Source: a virus | Virus record (IMG/VR): IMGVR_UViG_3300046313_000168 | Span: 1 to 61,612 of that record | Strand: one strand, 5' to 3' | DNA: 61,612 nucleotides | In this document: positions 27,906-36,759 of the stretch, in pieces | How positions within the stretch are numbered: the stretch's first letter is position 1 | How the letters are laid out: each line of letters starts with the position of its first letter | The notes under the pieces: generated by a model | Databases searched by the model: none | Told to the model about the DNA's origin: nothing | Seen by the model: the letters and a program-made list of their open reading frames with translations, nothing else | Made by a program: the position numbers and the translations under genes

Positions 27906-29219
27906 ATGAACTTAATCAAAGGCTTCGTTAACATAAACAGTTATGTTAACAACACTCAGGGACAGGTAGCACCCTTAGGTGAACTCAGCACATGGTCAGA
28001 AACTTATAGCAGGGAAAAAGGAGAGTACTCTGACCCTGCTTATAACAATCTGAAATTAACGACTTTCAAATCTATTAAGATATCAGACAAAACACATTAT
28101 GTTTTACCTGCGATACAGGTAAAACATATTTTGGATGTTGTTTCCACATGTTTGAATTACTCGACTAACCACATACAGCCTTTTGATTCAAACGATTTCC
28201 GAAACACAGTCATCTCTGCTCATAACGATAAGATCGCTGGATTAAACTTTGGACCGTTTGTTTCTAACGGGCCCGTGGCTATGCCTCAGTGGTTATCATG
28301 GGTGGATCTAGCTACTACTAACGATGAGATCAAGATTTGGTTGTCAGATGCTTCTTTCAGAGATCAATACGATGAATATGAAATAGAAGTCATACCACCT
28401 GTTACTGATTTGAATGTTCTGTTTGGTTTCTATGCTCCTGCTGCCGCAGCCATAGCCACCAACACAGTAGCCACGATCTATGAAAGAATAGATGCTATTA
28501 AGAATGGCGATCCTGAAACTTTTATCAGAATATTGCCTTTTGAATATAGCAACAGTACAAACCCTACACAAAAAATAGTCACCAATTGGTCTGTGGTTAT
28601 TTATGGTAAGGCTGGGGATCATATCGATGCTATCAAAGAAGCTGTTACAGCTTATGTATTAGCTAACTCTACCAGATCTATAACCGATTGGGAAAATATT
28701 CTACCTGAACTGTTTAGAAGAACAGAGTTCATAATGGTGCCTCTGTGGCATAAGAAGTCTATACCTAACTTGACAGATCTGTCAGCTTTGTATAGCAGCA
28801 TCATTAAGTTCACAGAGATAAAAGCTTTCTTAGAGACTATGTACCCTATCACGGTATATCCTTCTAACTACATAGCTGATAATCTGTCTATCATGCCTTA
28901 TGATTATAAAGGTATAAGCTTAGCTGTGTTCCCAGGCATAACTAACATCTTAGGCAGACGCAGTCTGGTAGAACTCTTTCCTGACTATATAGCTGTGCCT
29001 AGTACGTCTTTAGACTTCGCTCGTATGTCTATCAAGACTTCTGAATTCGCTATACTGTTAGGTAAGTTACTGGTAGCTGCTGAAAGTACATCTGTGTACG
29101 CATCTCTACCTAATAACTTCAGACGCATCACCAGAAATGGTAAGTTGTATATCTCTACTGTGTATGATAACATCAACTACATGGTAGCTACAGCTTCTAA
29201 CACAGACTTTACATCATGA
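27906..29219 (+). CDS. Probable virion structural protein
   Basis: 437 residues with no catalytic motif recognised. The composition (Ser, Thr, Asn, Tyr, Pro) and many short beta-prone stretches are typical of phage tail or baseplate proteins. It is coupled by an ATGA overlap to the 206-codon gene that follows. The two form a short plus-strand pair ending at a cassette terminator. Confidence 0.5.
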   Translation: MNLIKGFVNINSYVNNTQGQVAPLGELSTWSETYSREKGEYSDPAYNNLKLTTFKSIKISDKTHYVLPAIQVKHILDVVSTCLNYSTNHIQPFDSNDFRNTVISAHNDKIAGLNFGPFVSNGPVAMPQWLSWVDLATTNDEIKIWLSDASFRDQYDEYEIEVIPPVTDLNVLFGFYAPAAAAIATNTVATIYERIDAIKNGDPETFIRILPFEYSNSTNPTQKIVTNWSVVIYGKAGDHIDAIKEAVTAYVLANSTRSITDWENILPELFRRTEFIMVPLWHKKSIPNLTDLSALYSSIIKFTEIKAFLETMYPITVYPSNYIADNLSIMPYDYKGISLAVFPGITNILGRRSLVELFPDYIAVPSTSLDFARMSIKTSEFAILLGKLLVAAESTSVYASLPNNFRRITRNGKLYISTVYDNINYMVATASNTDFTS

Positions 29220-29836
29220 GTGATAATGTACTACCCACGATAGGATCTTCTGGCTCGTATAAACTTTTAGCTCCTTTTGATACTCTTATCACAGAAGGTG
29301 AAAGATATACGTGTCAAGGTATCAGATCCTTAAATGACTATTTGGCTAATAACGAAGATCCTTATAAGGATATCTACGTTAAATACCGGATACCAGATGC
29401 TGACTATGAACTCGATCTGCAAAACAACATGCATATCGTTTCTCTACAGTCTGATATAGGACATTGGTTATATGTGCCTGCTAGGTACATTTCTACCTAC
29501 CCTATGGTAAATGGCATACCTTACAGGTCATATGTACTTACTGCTTCTCTACCTTCTTTTCCTGTAGACAGAGATCTGAGCTTCTTACAAACAGAAGTGC
29601 GTAATCTGTGTATGGATACTCTGGGTGTAGTACCTACAGTTAAGTTTGTAGAAAGCAGCCGTGTGGTGTTAGTGTCCTCTGGTAAGCATGATACGCTGAC
29701 TACTGCTAGAGCCGGTGTATCTCAAGGTAGAGGTACTGATAGAGCGAGATACATGGAACTGTTATACAGACATGATCAGGCTTTGACTAAGATAGCTGAG
29801 CTAGAAGCTTATATCAAAAGAAGACTGAGTATTTAA
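29216..29836 (+). CDS. Probable virion structural protein
   Basis: 206 residues, start overlapping the previous stop (ATGA). Beta-prone and rich in Tyr and Pro, with YVPARYISTYPMVNGIPYRS near 85. It ends in a short helix (LYRHDQALTKIAELEAYIK) that could be a small coiled coil. Its function is probably tied to the preceding gene; both look like baseplate or tail components, but no family was recognised. Confidence 0.5.
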   Translation: MSDNVLPTIGSSGSYKLLAPFDTLITEGERYTCQGIRSLNDYLANNEDPYKDIYVKYRIPDADYELDLQNNMHIVSLQSDIGHWLYVPARYISTYPMVNGIPYRSYVLTASLPSFPVDRDLSFLQTEVRNLCMDTLGVVPTVKFVESSRVVLVSSGKHDTLTTARAGVSQGRGTDRARYMELLYRHDQALTKIAELEAYIKRRLSI

Positions 29837-29850
29837 AAAAGCAAAAAAAA

Positions 29851-29888
29851 AAATCATCCCCGGCCTGTGAAGGCTAGGGGGATGATTT
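29851..29888. terminator. Cassette 2 terminator, works in both directions
   Basis: A run of A then AAATCATCCCC-GGCCTGTGAAGGCT-AGGGGGATGATTT followed by TT. The stem has the same GGCCTGTGA-GGCTA centre as the other cassette terminators but a changed outer arm (ATCATCCC instead of AACACCCC), with both sides changed together so that pairing is kept. Confidence 0.9.
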
Positions 29889-30212
29889 TTACTTTCCAGC
29901 AGGACAATGACCTGTAAAGTCCAGTTCATAACCTTTGCCGGGGGTAATATTCACTGTTGGATATCTCCATCCAACAGCGCGACCATAGTGGTCGCGAAAG
30001 AAGACATGTGCCCCCAGCTGTCGCTGGGTGTTGTATCGGGTCCACTCCGACCTGTCGATCAGGTAGACGTCGGCCGTCCCGCCATCGGGGAGTGATAAGC
30101 TACACTCCCCGCTACCGTCGTCAACCCCACCCCAATCTTCGCCGTCGTCCCACTCCTCGGCAAATGACGAGAAGAATGGAACTGTAATTTTTATGTTAGA
30201 ATTTGCGTACAT
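29889..30212 (-). CDS. Cassette 2 accessory protein, unknown function
   Basis: 107 residues, SD CAGGAG. The protein is acidic in its N-terminal third (EEWDDGEDWGGVDDGSGE) and then turns beta-rich, with SEWTRYNTQRQLGAHVFFRD and a final GHCPAGK. The base composition is much richer in G+C than the surrounding genes. A negatively charged, small, soluble protein could mimic DNA, as some anti-restriction proteins do; that is only a possibility. It is the second gene after the cassette 2 promoter and stops exactly at the terminator. Confidence 0.7.
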   Translation of the reverse strand: MYANSNIKITVPFFSSFAEEWDDGEDWGGVDDGSGECSLSLPDGGTADVYLIDRSEWTRYNTQRQLGAHVFFRDHYGRAVGWRYPTVNITPGKGYELDFTGHCPAGK

Positions 30213-30348
30213 GACTATCTCCTGTTAACCTGTATTCACGATATGCGAACTTGAACAGGCTAATAATCCCTTTTTGCTGGCCAAGCGTCAGGGCAGGTTT
30301 TGGCCCAACTATTTATTTAAAGAGGTTAGTTGTCAACCTCTTGGGAAG

Positions 30349-30435
30349 TCAGCGACGTGTCGTCACTGCTTCCCAAATGATGAAAGGCGTTGTGATCGCC
30401 GCAAAGGCGATCACTGCAATGTCAATCATATCCAT
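30349..30435 (-). CDS. 28-residue membrane microprotein of cassette 2
   Basis: ATG at 30435 with SD GAGGAG, reading MDMIDIAVIAFAAITTPFII then WEAVTTRR and a stop. A single hydrophobic helix with a basic end fits a membrane microprotein inserted with the C-terminus inside. It occupies the standard first-gene position of the cassette, directly after the conserved leader. Between it and the 107-codon gene lie about 136 bases holding an 8-base-pair hairpin (AAGAGGTT/AACCTCTT) but no other gene. Confidence 0.6.
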   Translation of the reverse strand: MDMIDIAVIAFAAITTPFIIWEAVTTRR

Positions 30436-30517
30436 AATGTACTCCTCAGCTGATAGCTAGATCAAAAACAATCTATTAAACTACAGCTATACATCAAGTT
30501 AAGTATATATGACTGAA
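30436..30517 (-). promoter_or_regulatory. Cassette 2 promoter and structured leader
   Basis: The minus-strand motif TTTCAGTCATATATACTTAA then CTTGA (30494-30517) is followed by TATAGCTGTAGTTTAA, a hairpin with stem TAGAT/ATCTA and loop TGTTTTTG (30458-30475), and GCTATCAGCTGAGGAG. The start codon is 59 bases after the motif. Almost identical to cassette 3. Confidence 0.75.
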
Positions 30518-30530
30518 ATCTTTTACAAGG

Positions 30531-30704
30531 TCAAGAAAGCACTCTAGCTTCTCTCACAGAAGATATCATCCTATACCCACCCATGCGCAAAGGTTTGGTA
30601 GGTTCTGTATAGATCTCCAGAACTTTATCTTCCTTCTTGGCCTGCTCGATAAGCTCACTCACCACTTTTTCAAACTCTTCACGGGTCTTGATATTTTCAA
30701 ACAT
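30531..30704 (-). CDS. Small unknown protein downstream of the SbcC-like gene
   Basis: 57 residues starting MFENIKTREEFEKVVSELIE, with SD AAAGGAAAG. It has a helical, charged N-terminal half, then LEIYTEPTKPLRMGGYRM and a basic end. It begins 12 bases after the SbcC-like gene stops and is co-directional, so it is probably cotranscribed. No hairpin separates its stop from the cassette 2 promoter that follows. No family was recognised. Confidence 0.65.
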   Translation of the reverse strand: MFENIKTREEFEKVVSELIEQAKKEDKVLEIYTEPTKPLRMGGYRMISSVREARVLS

Positions 30705-30715
30705 GATTCTTTCCT

Positions 30716-33214
30716 TTACATTAAAGCAGGTTCAGTAAAATCTACACAGTTGTTATACCCACAACCTTTAGGTATCACCACGTTGTTAGGACATAGTACC
30801 ACCACGTCTGCATTGGCTATACTGCCATAGCTGTCTTCATAATGGGATATTAGAAAGACTTGACTATGATTAGAGTTAGTCATCAGGTCAGTTACGGTGT
30901 TGAAAGCTGACTTTCTGTGAGCAGAATCCATGTTAACGGAAAACTCATCTAAGAACAAAGGTGCCTTATCCAGCTTTAGGTATTTCATAGACACTCTCAT
31001 GAAAGCCATGTCTATCACTTCCTTCATAGCAGATGATCCCAGACTTACATCAGAGATATCGTTCTTATCATTGACTTTGACTTGAAACTTATAATCAAGT
31101 TCTAATTCATCGTCTAGTTGAAAGACAGGTTGTATCTCAAGAGGATATAACCAGACTTTCTTGATAATAGCGTTCATCTGTATAACGAAATGATTGATGA
31201 AGTTAATCAACCCTTTAGCGATAAGTCCTTCAGTAGGACTTAACTCTTTGAGCATGATCTTATACACTTCAGCCTGTTCTTGATACTCAGCTATCTGTTT
31301 CTCTATAGAGGTAAGCAGAGCTGCTTGGATATCTATCCTGGACACCATCTGAGTCAAACTAGCCAGTTCAGACTTAACCAACCTGATACAAGAAGTTATA
31401 AAATCTTGGCTAATAGTTTTCTCTATGTCTCTTACAGCTGAGCTATGGGCTGTCTGTAGATTAAACAGCTCTTGTTTCTTGAGATCTAGATTTTCTACGA
31501 TGGCTATAGACTTAAGTAAGGATTGTTCTTTTACTTTGCTTCTTCTGATTTTTACCTGATAGTCCTGAGCAGACAGTTCTAATTTAGCATACTTGATCTT
31601 AAGGGCGGATAGGTCGTTACTTTGATTCTCAGCTGTGATCTGTTTGATCTTAGATAATTCAGCTAACTTATCTATAGAGAGATTGAGTTGTTTCTGTTTG
31701 TCCAGTTCCTGACTGTATGTCTGGATCATCTGTCTTACGCCTATAGGAGCCGTTCTCAGAGAACCATAAGACATGATGTGTTTCCACATGCTGTCTAAAG
31801 CTTCTACTTGTGTCATGAGTTTAAGAAACTGACTCATCAAAGTTAGATATTCAAACTGTTCAGCTTTTACACTCTCTAACAATTTAATCTGAAGTTCCAA
31901 CACAGGTATGTCTTTATCCAATATTTCTCTGGATCTCAAACATTCATCATACAGAGACTGAGAGAAACCTTTGAACCAAGTATGTTTACAGTTAGGGCAG
32001 CTAACTTCGTTATGTTGTTTAGCGTGGTCGTACTCCTTTAACTGAGTAAAGAGTTTATCAGAAGCAAATCTGGTGTTGTTAAGCTTCAGATTAAGATCTG
32101 CCAAAGCCTGAACATTACTCTGATAGCTTTCTTTTGTGTAACCTTTGTTAGCATGCTTATACATCTCTGTCAGATACTCATCTAACTGAGGTTTAACAGA
32201 AGATAAAGCAGCAGATACAACATCAGGGTTTTTAACAATAGGGAAACTCAGTTGTTTATGCAACTGATCTATTTCATCTTGTATAGACTTAAGGCTCACA
32301 TCTAGATCTTGAAAAGAAGCTAAGTTGTTCTGTTCCAACATGGATATAGACTTGCTCTGTTCATCCATCTCTTGATAGACCTTATGCAGAAGAGTCTCTA
32401 AAGACTTGATATCTGATTTAACAAATAACAAATCATCGAGTATTTCTTGCTTACCCACATAGTTTTCTGGATTAATAAACTTGTTTCTATCTTGAACAGT
32501 ATCTGTAGCTGCTTTCCTAAGTTTGAGCTGTATGGTATCAAAATCAGAAAGTGTGCTTGCCTTTAAGATAGACTGATCTGTTTGAGAAAGCAATCCGTCT
32601 AAGAACATGTTCAAATGACGTATGTCTTCTCTGTATTTGATATGCTCTTGCTCATTAGGCAGCTTGTTAGTCTCCTGCACTAATCTAGCTTGCTGTAGTT
32701 TGACAGCTCCTTGTATATCTCGGTACTGTTCTTTAAGCTTGTTGTAGAAACCTATAGCAAAGGTGTAATCACAATCAGCTATCTGGGTAAACCACTTTCT
32801 TCTCTCAGCCACAGACATCTTACTGAACTTAACTCTACCTGTCATAAGCCCATGTACATCTGGAGTGATGTTAAACTCTTTTCTGACAAGTTCTTTAAAC
32901 ACAGTTACTGTGTGTCCAGGATTAAGCTCTTCCCCATCTTTACAAAAAGAAAACTTATTACCCAGAGCTGTGAAGTCACTCTTTAAGGTATAGGTGCTTC
33001 CGTTGTGCTGGTAGGTTATATGTTTGTAACCTGACTTCTTATACTCAGAAGCTTCAGCAGGCAGAGGGCTCAATTCTTTAATCAAGCTGCTTTTACCAGA
33101 TCCGTTACTACCAAGAATCAGCTGTATTTTTTTATCTGGGCTGTATTTGAAATACTCTATAGAGTTCAAAGACATTCTCTCGTAGCCTTTAATCACCACT
33201 TCTTTTATCTGCAT
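30716..33214 (-). CDS. SbcC/Rad50/gp46-like ATPase of a recombination nuclease
   Basis: 832 residues, SD AAGGA. Walker A is at 35-42 (GSNGSGKSS). Long coiled coils flank a zinc-hook motif CPNCKHTW near residue 406. An ABC signature-like LGSSAMKEVIDMAF lies near 730, then Walker B with LFLDEF near 750 and a final H-loop-like LISHYED. This is the full Rad50/SMC-type nuclease ATPase layout, like T4 gp46. With an Mre11/gp47-type nuclease (not seen in this window) it would process DNA ends for recombination-dependent replication. It is divergent from the spike gene at 33304. Confidence 0.9.
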   Translation of the reverse strand: MQIKEVVIKGYERMSLNSIEYFKYSPDKKIQLILGSNGSGKSSLIKELSPLPAEASEYKKSGYKHITYQHNGSTYTLKSDFTALGNKFSFCKDGEELNPGHTVTVFKELVRKEFNITPDVHGLMTGRVKFSKMSVAERRKWFTQIADCDYTFAIGFYNKLKEQYRDIQGAVKLQQARLVQETNKLPNEQEHIKYREDIRHLNMFLDGLLSQTDQSILKASTLSDFDTIQLKLRKAATDTVQDRNKFINPENYVGKQEILDDLLFVKSDIKSLETLLHKVYQEMDEQSKSISMLEQNNLASFQDLDVSLKSIQDEIDQLHKQLSFPIVKNPDVVSAALSSVKPQLDEYLTEMYKHANKGYTKESYQSNVQALADLNLKLNNTRFASDKLFTQLKEYDHAKQHNEVSCPNCKHTWFKGFSQSLYDECLRSREILDKDIPVLELQIKLLESVKAEQFEYLTLMSQFLKLMTQVEALDSMWKHIMSYGSLRTAPIGVRQMIQTYSQELDKQKQLNLSIDKLAELSKIKQITAENQSNDLSALKIKYAKLELSAQDYQVKIRRSKVKEQSLLKSIAIVENLDLKKQELFNLQTAHSSAVRDIEKTISQDFITSCIRLVKSELASLTQMVSRIDIQAALLTSIEKQIAEYQEQAEVYKIMLKELSPTEGLIAKGLINFINHFVIQMNAIIKKVWLYPLEIQPVFQLDDELELDYKFQVKVNDKNDISDVSLGSSAMKEVIDMAFMRVSMKYLKLDKAPLFLDEFSVNMDSAHRKSAFNTVTDLMTNSNHSQVFLISHYEDSYGSIANADVVVLCPNNVVIPKGCGYNNCVDFTEPALM

Positions 33215-33303
33215 GTCTATCCTTTTAGGCTTTATACATCTGATTTATCTGAGTCTTAAAGAAATATCAGAGTTTATTTTGTGATGTTAAACAAGGATTT
33301 AAA

Positions 33304-34173
33304 ATGATAACTGAGTCAAAGTTAAAACTGTACTCTCTGGGCATCGTAGTGCAAACTAAGCCAGATGACACAGATATGATAAAAGTAGTCCCTATAGAAG
33401 AATACTCTTATGTAGACGGTAAACTGTCTGAACATAAAGAAGAGTTCAAAGCTGACTACAAAGATATGTCAGGTACTATAAAGAAAGCATCTGCTGAAAG
33501 TTCAGTGATCATAGAAGCCAGATGGTTTCCTTTTGCACATAGTAACCGCATCACATCTCCTGATGTGGTAGTGAACGAAACAGTGATTATCTTTAGCTAT
33601 GCCGATACAGATAAGTACTATTGGACGACTATCTATAGAGAACCTAAACTAAGAAGACTAGAAAGAGTTTTATACGCTTTCAGTAATCTGGCTACAGGTA
33701 TAACCAAGAGAGCTTTTGATAAGCTATCTAGTTACTGGTATGAGGTAAGTACTAAAGACAAACATATTTGGTTAAAGACTACGAAGTCTGATGGTGAACC
33801 TTTTGAGTATGATGTGAAGATAGATACCAGAAAGGGTTATGTAGAGGTAAAGGATGATGTGGGTAACTACTATGTGTTGGACAGCCCTAGTAACACCATC
33901 ACTATAAATGCCTTAGAGAAGATACATCTTAAAGCTCCGTTTATACACTTTGAAGCAAGCGAAAGAGTATTAACCACAGCTCCTAAGATAGATGAGAAAG
34001 GTGATGAGATCACTGAGACTGCTGGTGGTGGTATCACCAATACTGCCGGTGGGACAATTACTGAAAGAGCCGGTAAAGTGTTGTGTGACACACCTATAGT
34101 GGAAAACACAGGTGAGGAATATACAGCTGGAGCTTCTAGAGCTAATCCGCATATCTGCGCAGTAGACTGCTAA
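33304..34173 (+). CDS. Probable baseplate central spike protein
   Basis: 289 residues, SD AAGGA. The C-terminal third resembles the beta-helical spike of contractile tails: short hydrophobic/Gly repeats (NALEKIHLKAPFIHFEASER, ETAGGGITNTAGGTITERAG, TPIVENTGEEY) with a recurring period. It ends in PHICAVDC, which puts His and two Cys at the very tip where spikes often bind a metal ion. It would pierce the outer membrane at the start of infection, as T4 gp5 or P2 gpV do. The assignment rests on repeat pattern and context. Confidence 0.6.
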   Translation: MITESKLKLYSLGIVVQTKPDDTDMIKVVPIEEYSYVDGKLSEHKEEFKADYKDMSGTIKKASAESSVIIEARWFPFAHSNRITSPDVVVNETVIIFSYADTDKYYWTTIYREPKLRRLERVLYAFSNLATGITKRAFDKLSSYWYEVSTKDKHIWLKTTKSDGEPFEYDVKIDTRKGYVEVKDDVGNYYVLDSPSNTITINALEKIHLKAPFIHFEASERVLTTAPKIDEKGDEITETAGGGITNTAGGTITERAGKVLCDTPIVENTGEEYTAGASRANPHICAVDC

Positions 34174-34183
34174 ACAAAAAAAA

Positions 34184-34221
34184 AATAACACCCCCGGCCT
34201 GTGAGGGCTAGGGGTGTTATT
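34184..34221. terminator. Cassette 3 terminator, works in both directions
   Basis: A tract of nine A, AATAACACCCCC-GGCCTGTGAGGGCT-AGGGGTGTTATT, then a T-rich end. Practically identical to the terminators at 16.7 and 57.6 kb. It serves the spike gene (plus) and the cassette gene (minus). Confidence 0.92.
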
Positions 34222-34222
34222 C

Positions 34223-34423
34223 TCACGAAAACGCCAGATAGGGTTTTCGTGAAAAGACCCGGACCCCGTCCTCGCGGACGAAACTCCAGGTTTTCCTAAC
34301 CATACACTTTTTGTACCGGGTTTCCCCGGTTTTAATGCTTTTGCTCATCCGCGCAGCTGCGCGGAGAGCGTACCCCGCAGCATAAAATGCTGCGGTGGTT
34401 TCACGACGGGTCATGTGTTCCAT
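34223..34423 (-). CDS. Cassette 3 accessory protein, small and strongly basic
   Basis: 66 residues, SD GAGGAG. Begins MEHMTRRETTAAFYAAGYAL and is rich in Arg and Lys throughout, with an Ala-rich helix at 11-26 and a basic core (KKCMVRKTWSFVRE). The composition suits binding to nucleic acid or to an acidic partner. The gene is G+C-rich compared with its flanks and contains palindromic GC blocks (GCGCAGCTGCGCGG). No family was recognised. Confidence 0.65.
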   Translation of the reverse strand: MEHMTRRETTAAFYAAGYALRAAARMSKSIKTGETRYKKCMVRKTWSFVREDGVRVFSRKPYLAFS

Positions 34424-34506
34424 AATACACTCCTCAGCTGATAGCTAGATCAAAAGCAATCTATTAAACTACAGCTATGTATCAAGTTAAGTATATGTGA
34501 TTGAAA
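34424..34506 (-). promoter_or_regulatory. Cassette 3 promoter and structured leader
   Basis: The minus-strand motif TCACATATACTTAACTTGA (34482-34500) is preceded by TTTCAA and followed by CATAGCTGTAGTTTAA, the hairpin TAGAT/ATCTA (34446-34463) and GCTATCAGCTGAGGAG. The start codon is 59 bases after the motif. It differs from cassette 2 at only a few positions. Confidence 0.75.
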
Positions 34507-34529
34507 TCTTTTATAAGCCGAATAAAAAA

Positions 34530-34557
34530 CTCTATACCAGCCTAGGCTGGTATAGAG
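34530..34557 (-). terminator. Terminator of the propeller fibre gene
   Basis: The perfect palindrome ACTCTATACCAGCC/GGCTGGTATAGAGT is followed on the minus strand by TTTTTTATTC. It lies 10 bases after the fibre stop and just before the cassette 3 promoter. Confidence 0.9.
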
Positions 34558-34566
34558 TAATTCTTT

Positions 34567-36744
34567 TTAACCGTACAGGTAAACTGCACCGTAACCAGCT
34601 TGAGCTATAGGAGTAGCTGTCTTGGTTAAACCAGGATCTCTACCCCAAGCACCCACAGCCATCTCTTTAAGATCATCAGAAAGAGATACCTCGACACCAA
34701 ACTTTTCGTTGTTGCCGATAGCTGAGTCAGGGAATACACGAGCTACTTCAGTCCACATACCAGTGACATCACTCTTCTTGAAGATATAAAGCATGCCTGC
34801 ATCAGTACCTTTGGTGTCTTCATATTCAGCACCTACAGCGATGGTCTTACCGTTAGGAGAAACCCACACACTTCTACCGAAATGAGAATACTGACGCTGT
34901 CCGCTAGGGGTCAATTTCTGACCTCTGACATAGGCACCGTTGATATAGTCCCAAAGCTCTACATATCCATAACCATCACTATACTGGATATTTTTAGCAG
35001 CCATTTGGTCGGTTATCCATGTATTTGTATTAGGAGCTAATACACCGCGACAAGCAGCAGCTAACAACTTACCGTCCGAAGACATGTTCTGAACAGAGTT
35101 ACCTAAATGACCGTAATGATCAGAGTGCCTGGGTGTAGAACTCTTCAACGTTTGGATCAAAGTAAACTGACCAGAGCCATTGTCTTTATACACATGCAAG
35201 GCACCCATCCAAGACACAGGGTATTGAGTTGGATTTGTATATGTAGCGGACTCATCTAAAGTATCAAAAACAGAAATGGTTCTGCCATCTCTAGATATAG
35301 ATACACTACCTGTGTTCTCAAGTGTATTAGGTATAGTGAGTGTTTGGCTCAATACCCAATCAGAGGCTGTCTTTCTATAAACCAAAGCTCTAGCGTTAGT
35401 ACCAGCTGTGTTAAAGATCCAAGGTGTGTTCCATCTCTGTTTATAAGCTGCGCCATAAAAGCTATCAGCTATAACCAATACAGCGCCATCACCAGAAATC
35501 TTCACATCTGCATCTAGGGGGTATTCTTTAAAGTTGCTATTCAGGGAAATAGTTTTGTTCAAAGACCACGTATTGGAACCTGACACTCTGTTATAGATCT
35601 CTACAGCTGTGGTGCCATCTAAGTTAGCAGATTGTGAGACAGGCGTGGAATAAGAGAAATTAGCTTGAGTAAACTCAGAACCATAGAACTTATGCTCACC
35701 CAAAGTCAACACACCACCATCATAGCTAAGAGAAGCTTTGATAGCGCCTGATGTACCGGTGGGTCTTTGTATACGCTGTACATGAGACCAGGTACCACCT
35801 GACTTCACATACATATCAGCATAGTCACCACCAGACTCATGGTTACGATTAGCAGCTAAGTTAACATCACGTTTGTTACTGGTGGTTACCATGACTTGTC
35901 CGTCACCAGACAAAACCACGTTAGCACCATAGCCCTCACCAGCAGATGCAGTATAACCTGCTTTGCTATTAGCTGTAACTATTTGCTTCTCTGTTATGGG
36001 AAGAAAAATAGTCTTGGTGGAGAACTGAACAATATCGCTATAACCAGATGCACCAGAGTTAACACCTGTGTGTTTAGCTCTTACATAGTAAGTGGCATTC
36101 TCAGACAAACCTGTTACAGTCCAACTGATCTTATTAGCGCTGCTATTAATAGCTTCGCCAATCAACGTGTTAAAGTTGATATCACTAGATACTTGCCAAG
36201 ATGAGGAGCTGTGAGTATCTGTGCCACCCACCACATCAAAAGGAGCAGTTACAAAAGTAACATCCCCACCCAGATTGTTGGATAGATTAACAGGAGATTG
36301 AATAACAGGTTTGTTAATCAAAGTCTGACCAACAGCTATATCAAACACTCGGTCGTTGATCCTAAAGCCTGCGATGCCATTAGCACCAGGTGCTGTATAG
36401 GTGATCACATCTTCTACACGACTTACAGTACCAGTTATGGCAGAGATACTGTAACTGGTAAATGTATCATAGTTGGTGATGGTGTAAGTAGCTACCTGAT
36501 TGGAGTTCAATAGAACAGGACCTTGGATACTGATAGTATCAGCATCTATAAGGTCTATAGGTAATCTACCCAAAGCGTCTAGACCGGCGATACCCCCAGG
36601 CCGATTGATCATCGACCTGTGGATACCACCAAGATTTTGCACAGCTGTTAAGTCTGTAGTGGCGTCAGTGCCGCCTTCATTGATACCCAGGACTCTGTCC
36701 AGAGCCCCGAGGTTCGCTGAAGGTCCTTGCAAATTACGAGGCAT
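34567..36744 (-). CDS. Tail fibre with a seven-bladed propeller-like tip
   Basis: 725 residues, SD AAGGAG. The N-terminal ~60 residues (ALDRVLGINEGGTDATTDL, GLDALGRLPIDLI) look like a fibre attachment segment, followed by a domain shared with the 1160-residue fibre at 39102. A fibronectin III-like domain lies at about 150-245 (TYYVRAKHTG...GYSDIVQFST). Then seven repeats, each with a core like ISGDGAVLVIAD or VSPNGKTIAVGA, fill 270-725, the number expected of a closed seven-bladed beta-propeller. The tip would contact a receptor on the host surface. First of a minus-strand fibre group with the genes at 36760 and 37112. Confidence 0.75.
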   Translation of the reverse strand: MPRNLQGPSANLGALDRVLGINEGGTDATTDLTAVQNLGGIHRSMINRPGGIAGLDALGRLPIDLIDADTISIQGPVLLNSNQVATYTITNYDTFTSYSISAITGTVSRVEDVITYTAPGANGIAGFRINDRVFDIAVGQTLINKPVIQSPVNLSNNLGGDVTFVTAPFDVVGGTDTHSSSSWQVSSDINFNTLIGEAINSSANKISWTVTGLSENATYYVRAKHTGVNSGASGYSDIVQFSTKTIFLPITEKQIVTANSKAGYTASAGEGYGANVVLSGDGQVMVTTSNKRDVNLAANRNHESGGDYADMYVKSGGTWSHVQRIQRPTGTSGAIKASLSYDGGVLTLGEHKFYGSEFTQANFSYSTPVSQSANLDGTTAVEIYNRVSGSNTWSLNKTISLNSNFKEYPLDADVKISGDGAVLVIADSFYGAAYKQRWNTPWIFNTAGTNARALVYRKTASDWVLSQTLTIPNTLENTGSVSISRDGRTISVFDTLDESATYTNPTQYPVSWMGALHVYKDNGSGQFTLIQTLKSSTPRHSDHYGHLGNSVQNMSSDGKLLAAACRGVLAPNTNTWITDQMAAKNIQYSDGYGYVELWDYINGAYVRGQKLTPSGQRQYSHFGRSVWVSPNGKTIAVGAEYEDTKGTDAGMLYIFKKSDVTGMWTEVARVFPDSAIGNNEKFGVEVSLSDDLKEMAVGAWGRDPGLTKTATPIAQAGYGAVYLYG

Positions 36745-36759
36745 GGACCTACTCCTTTA

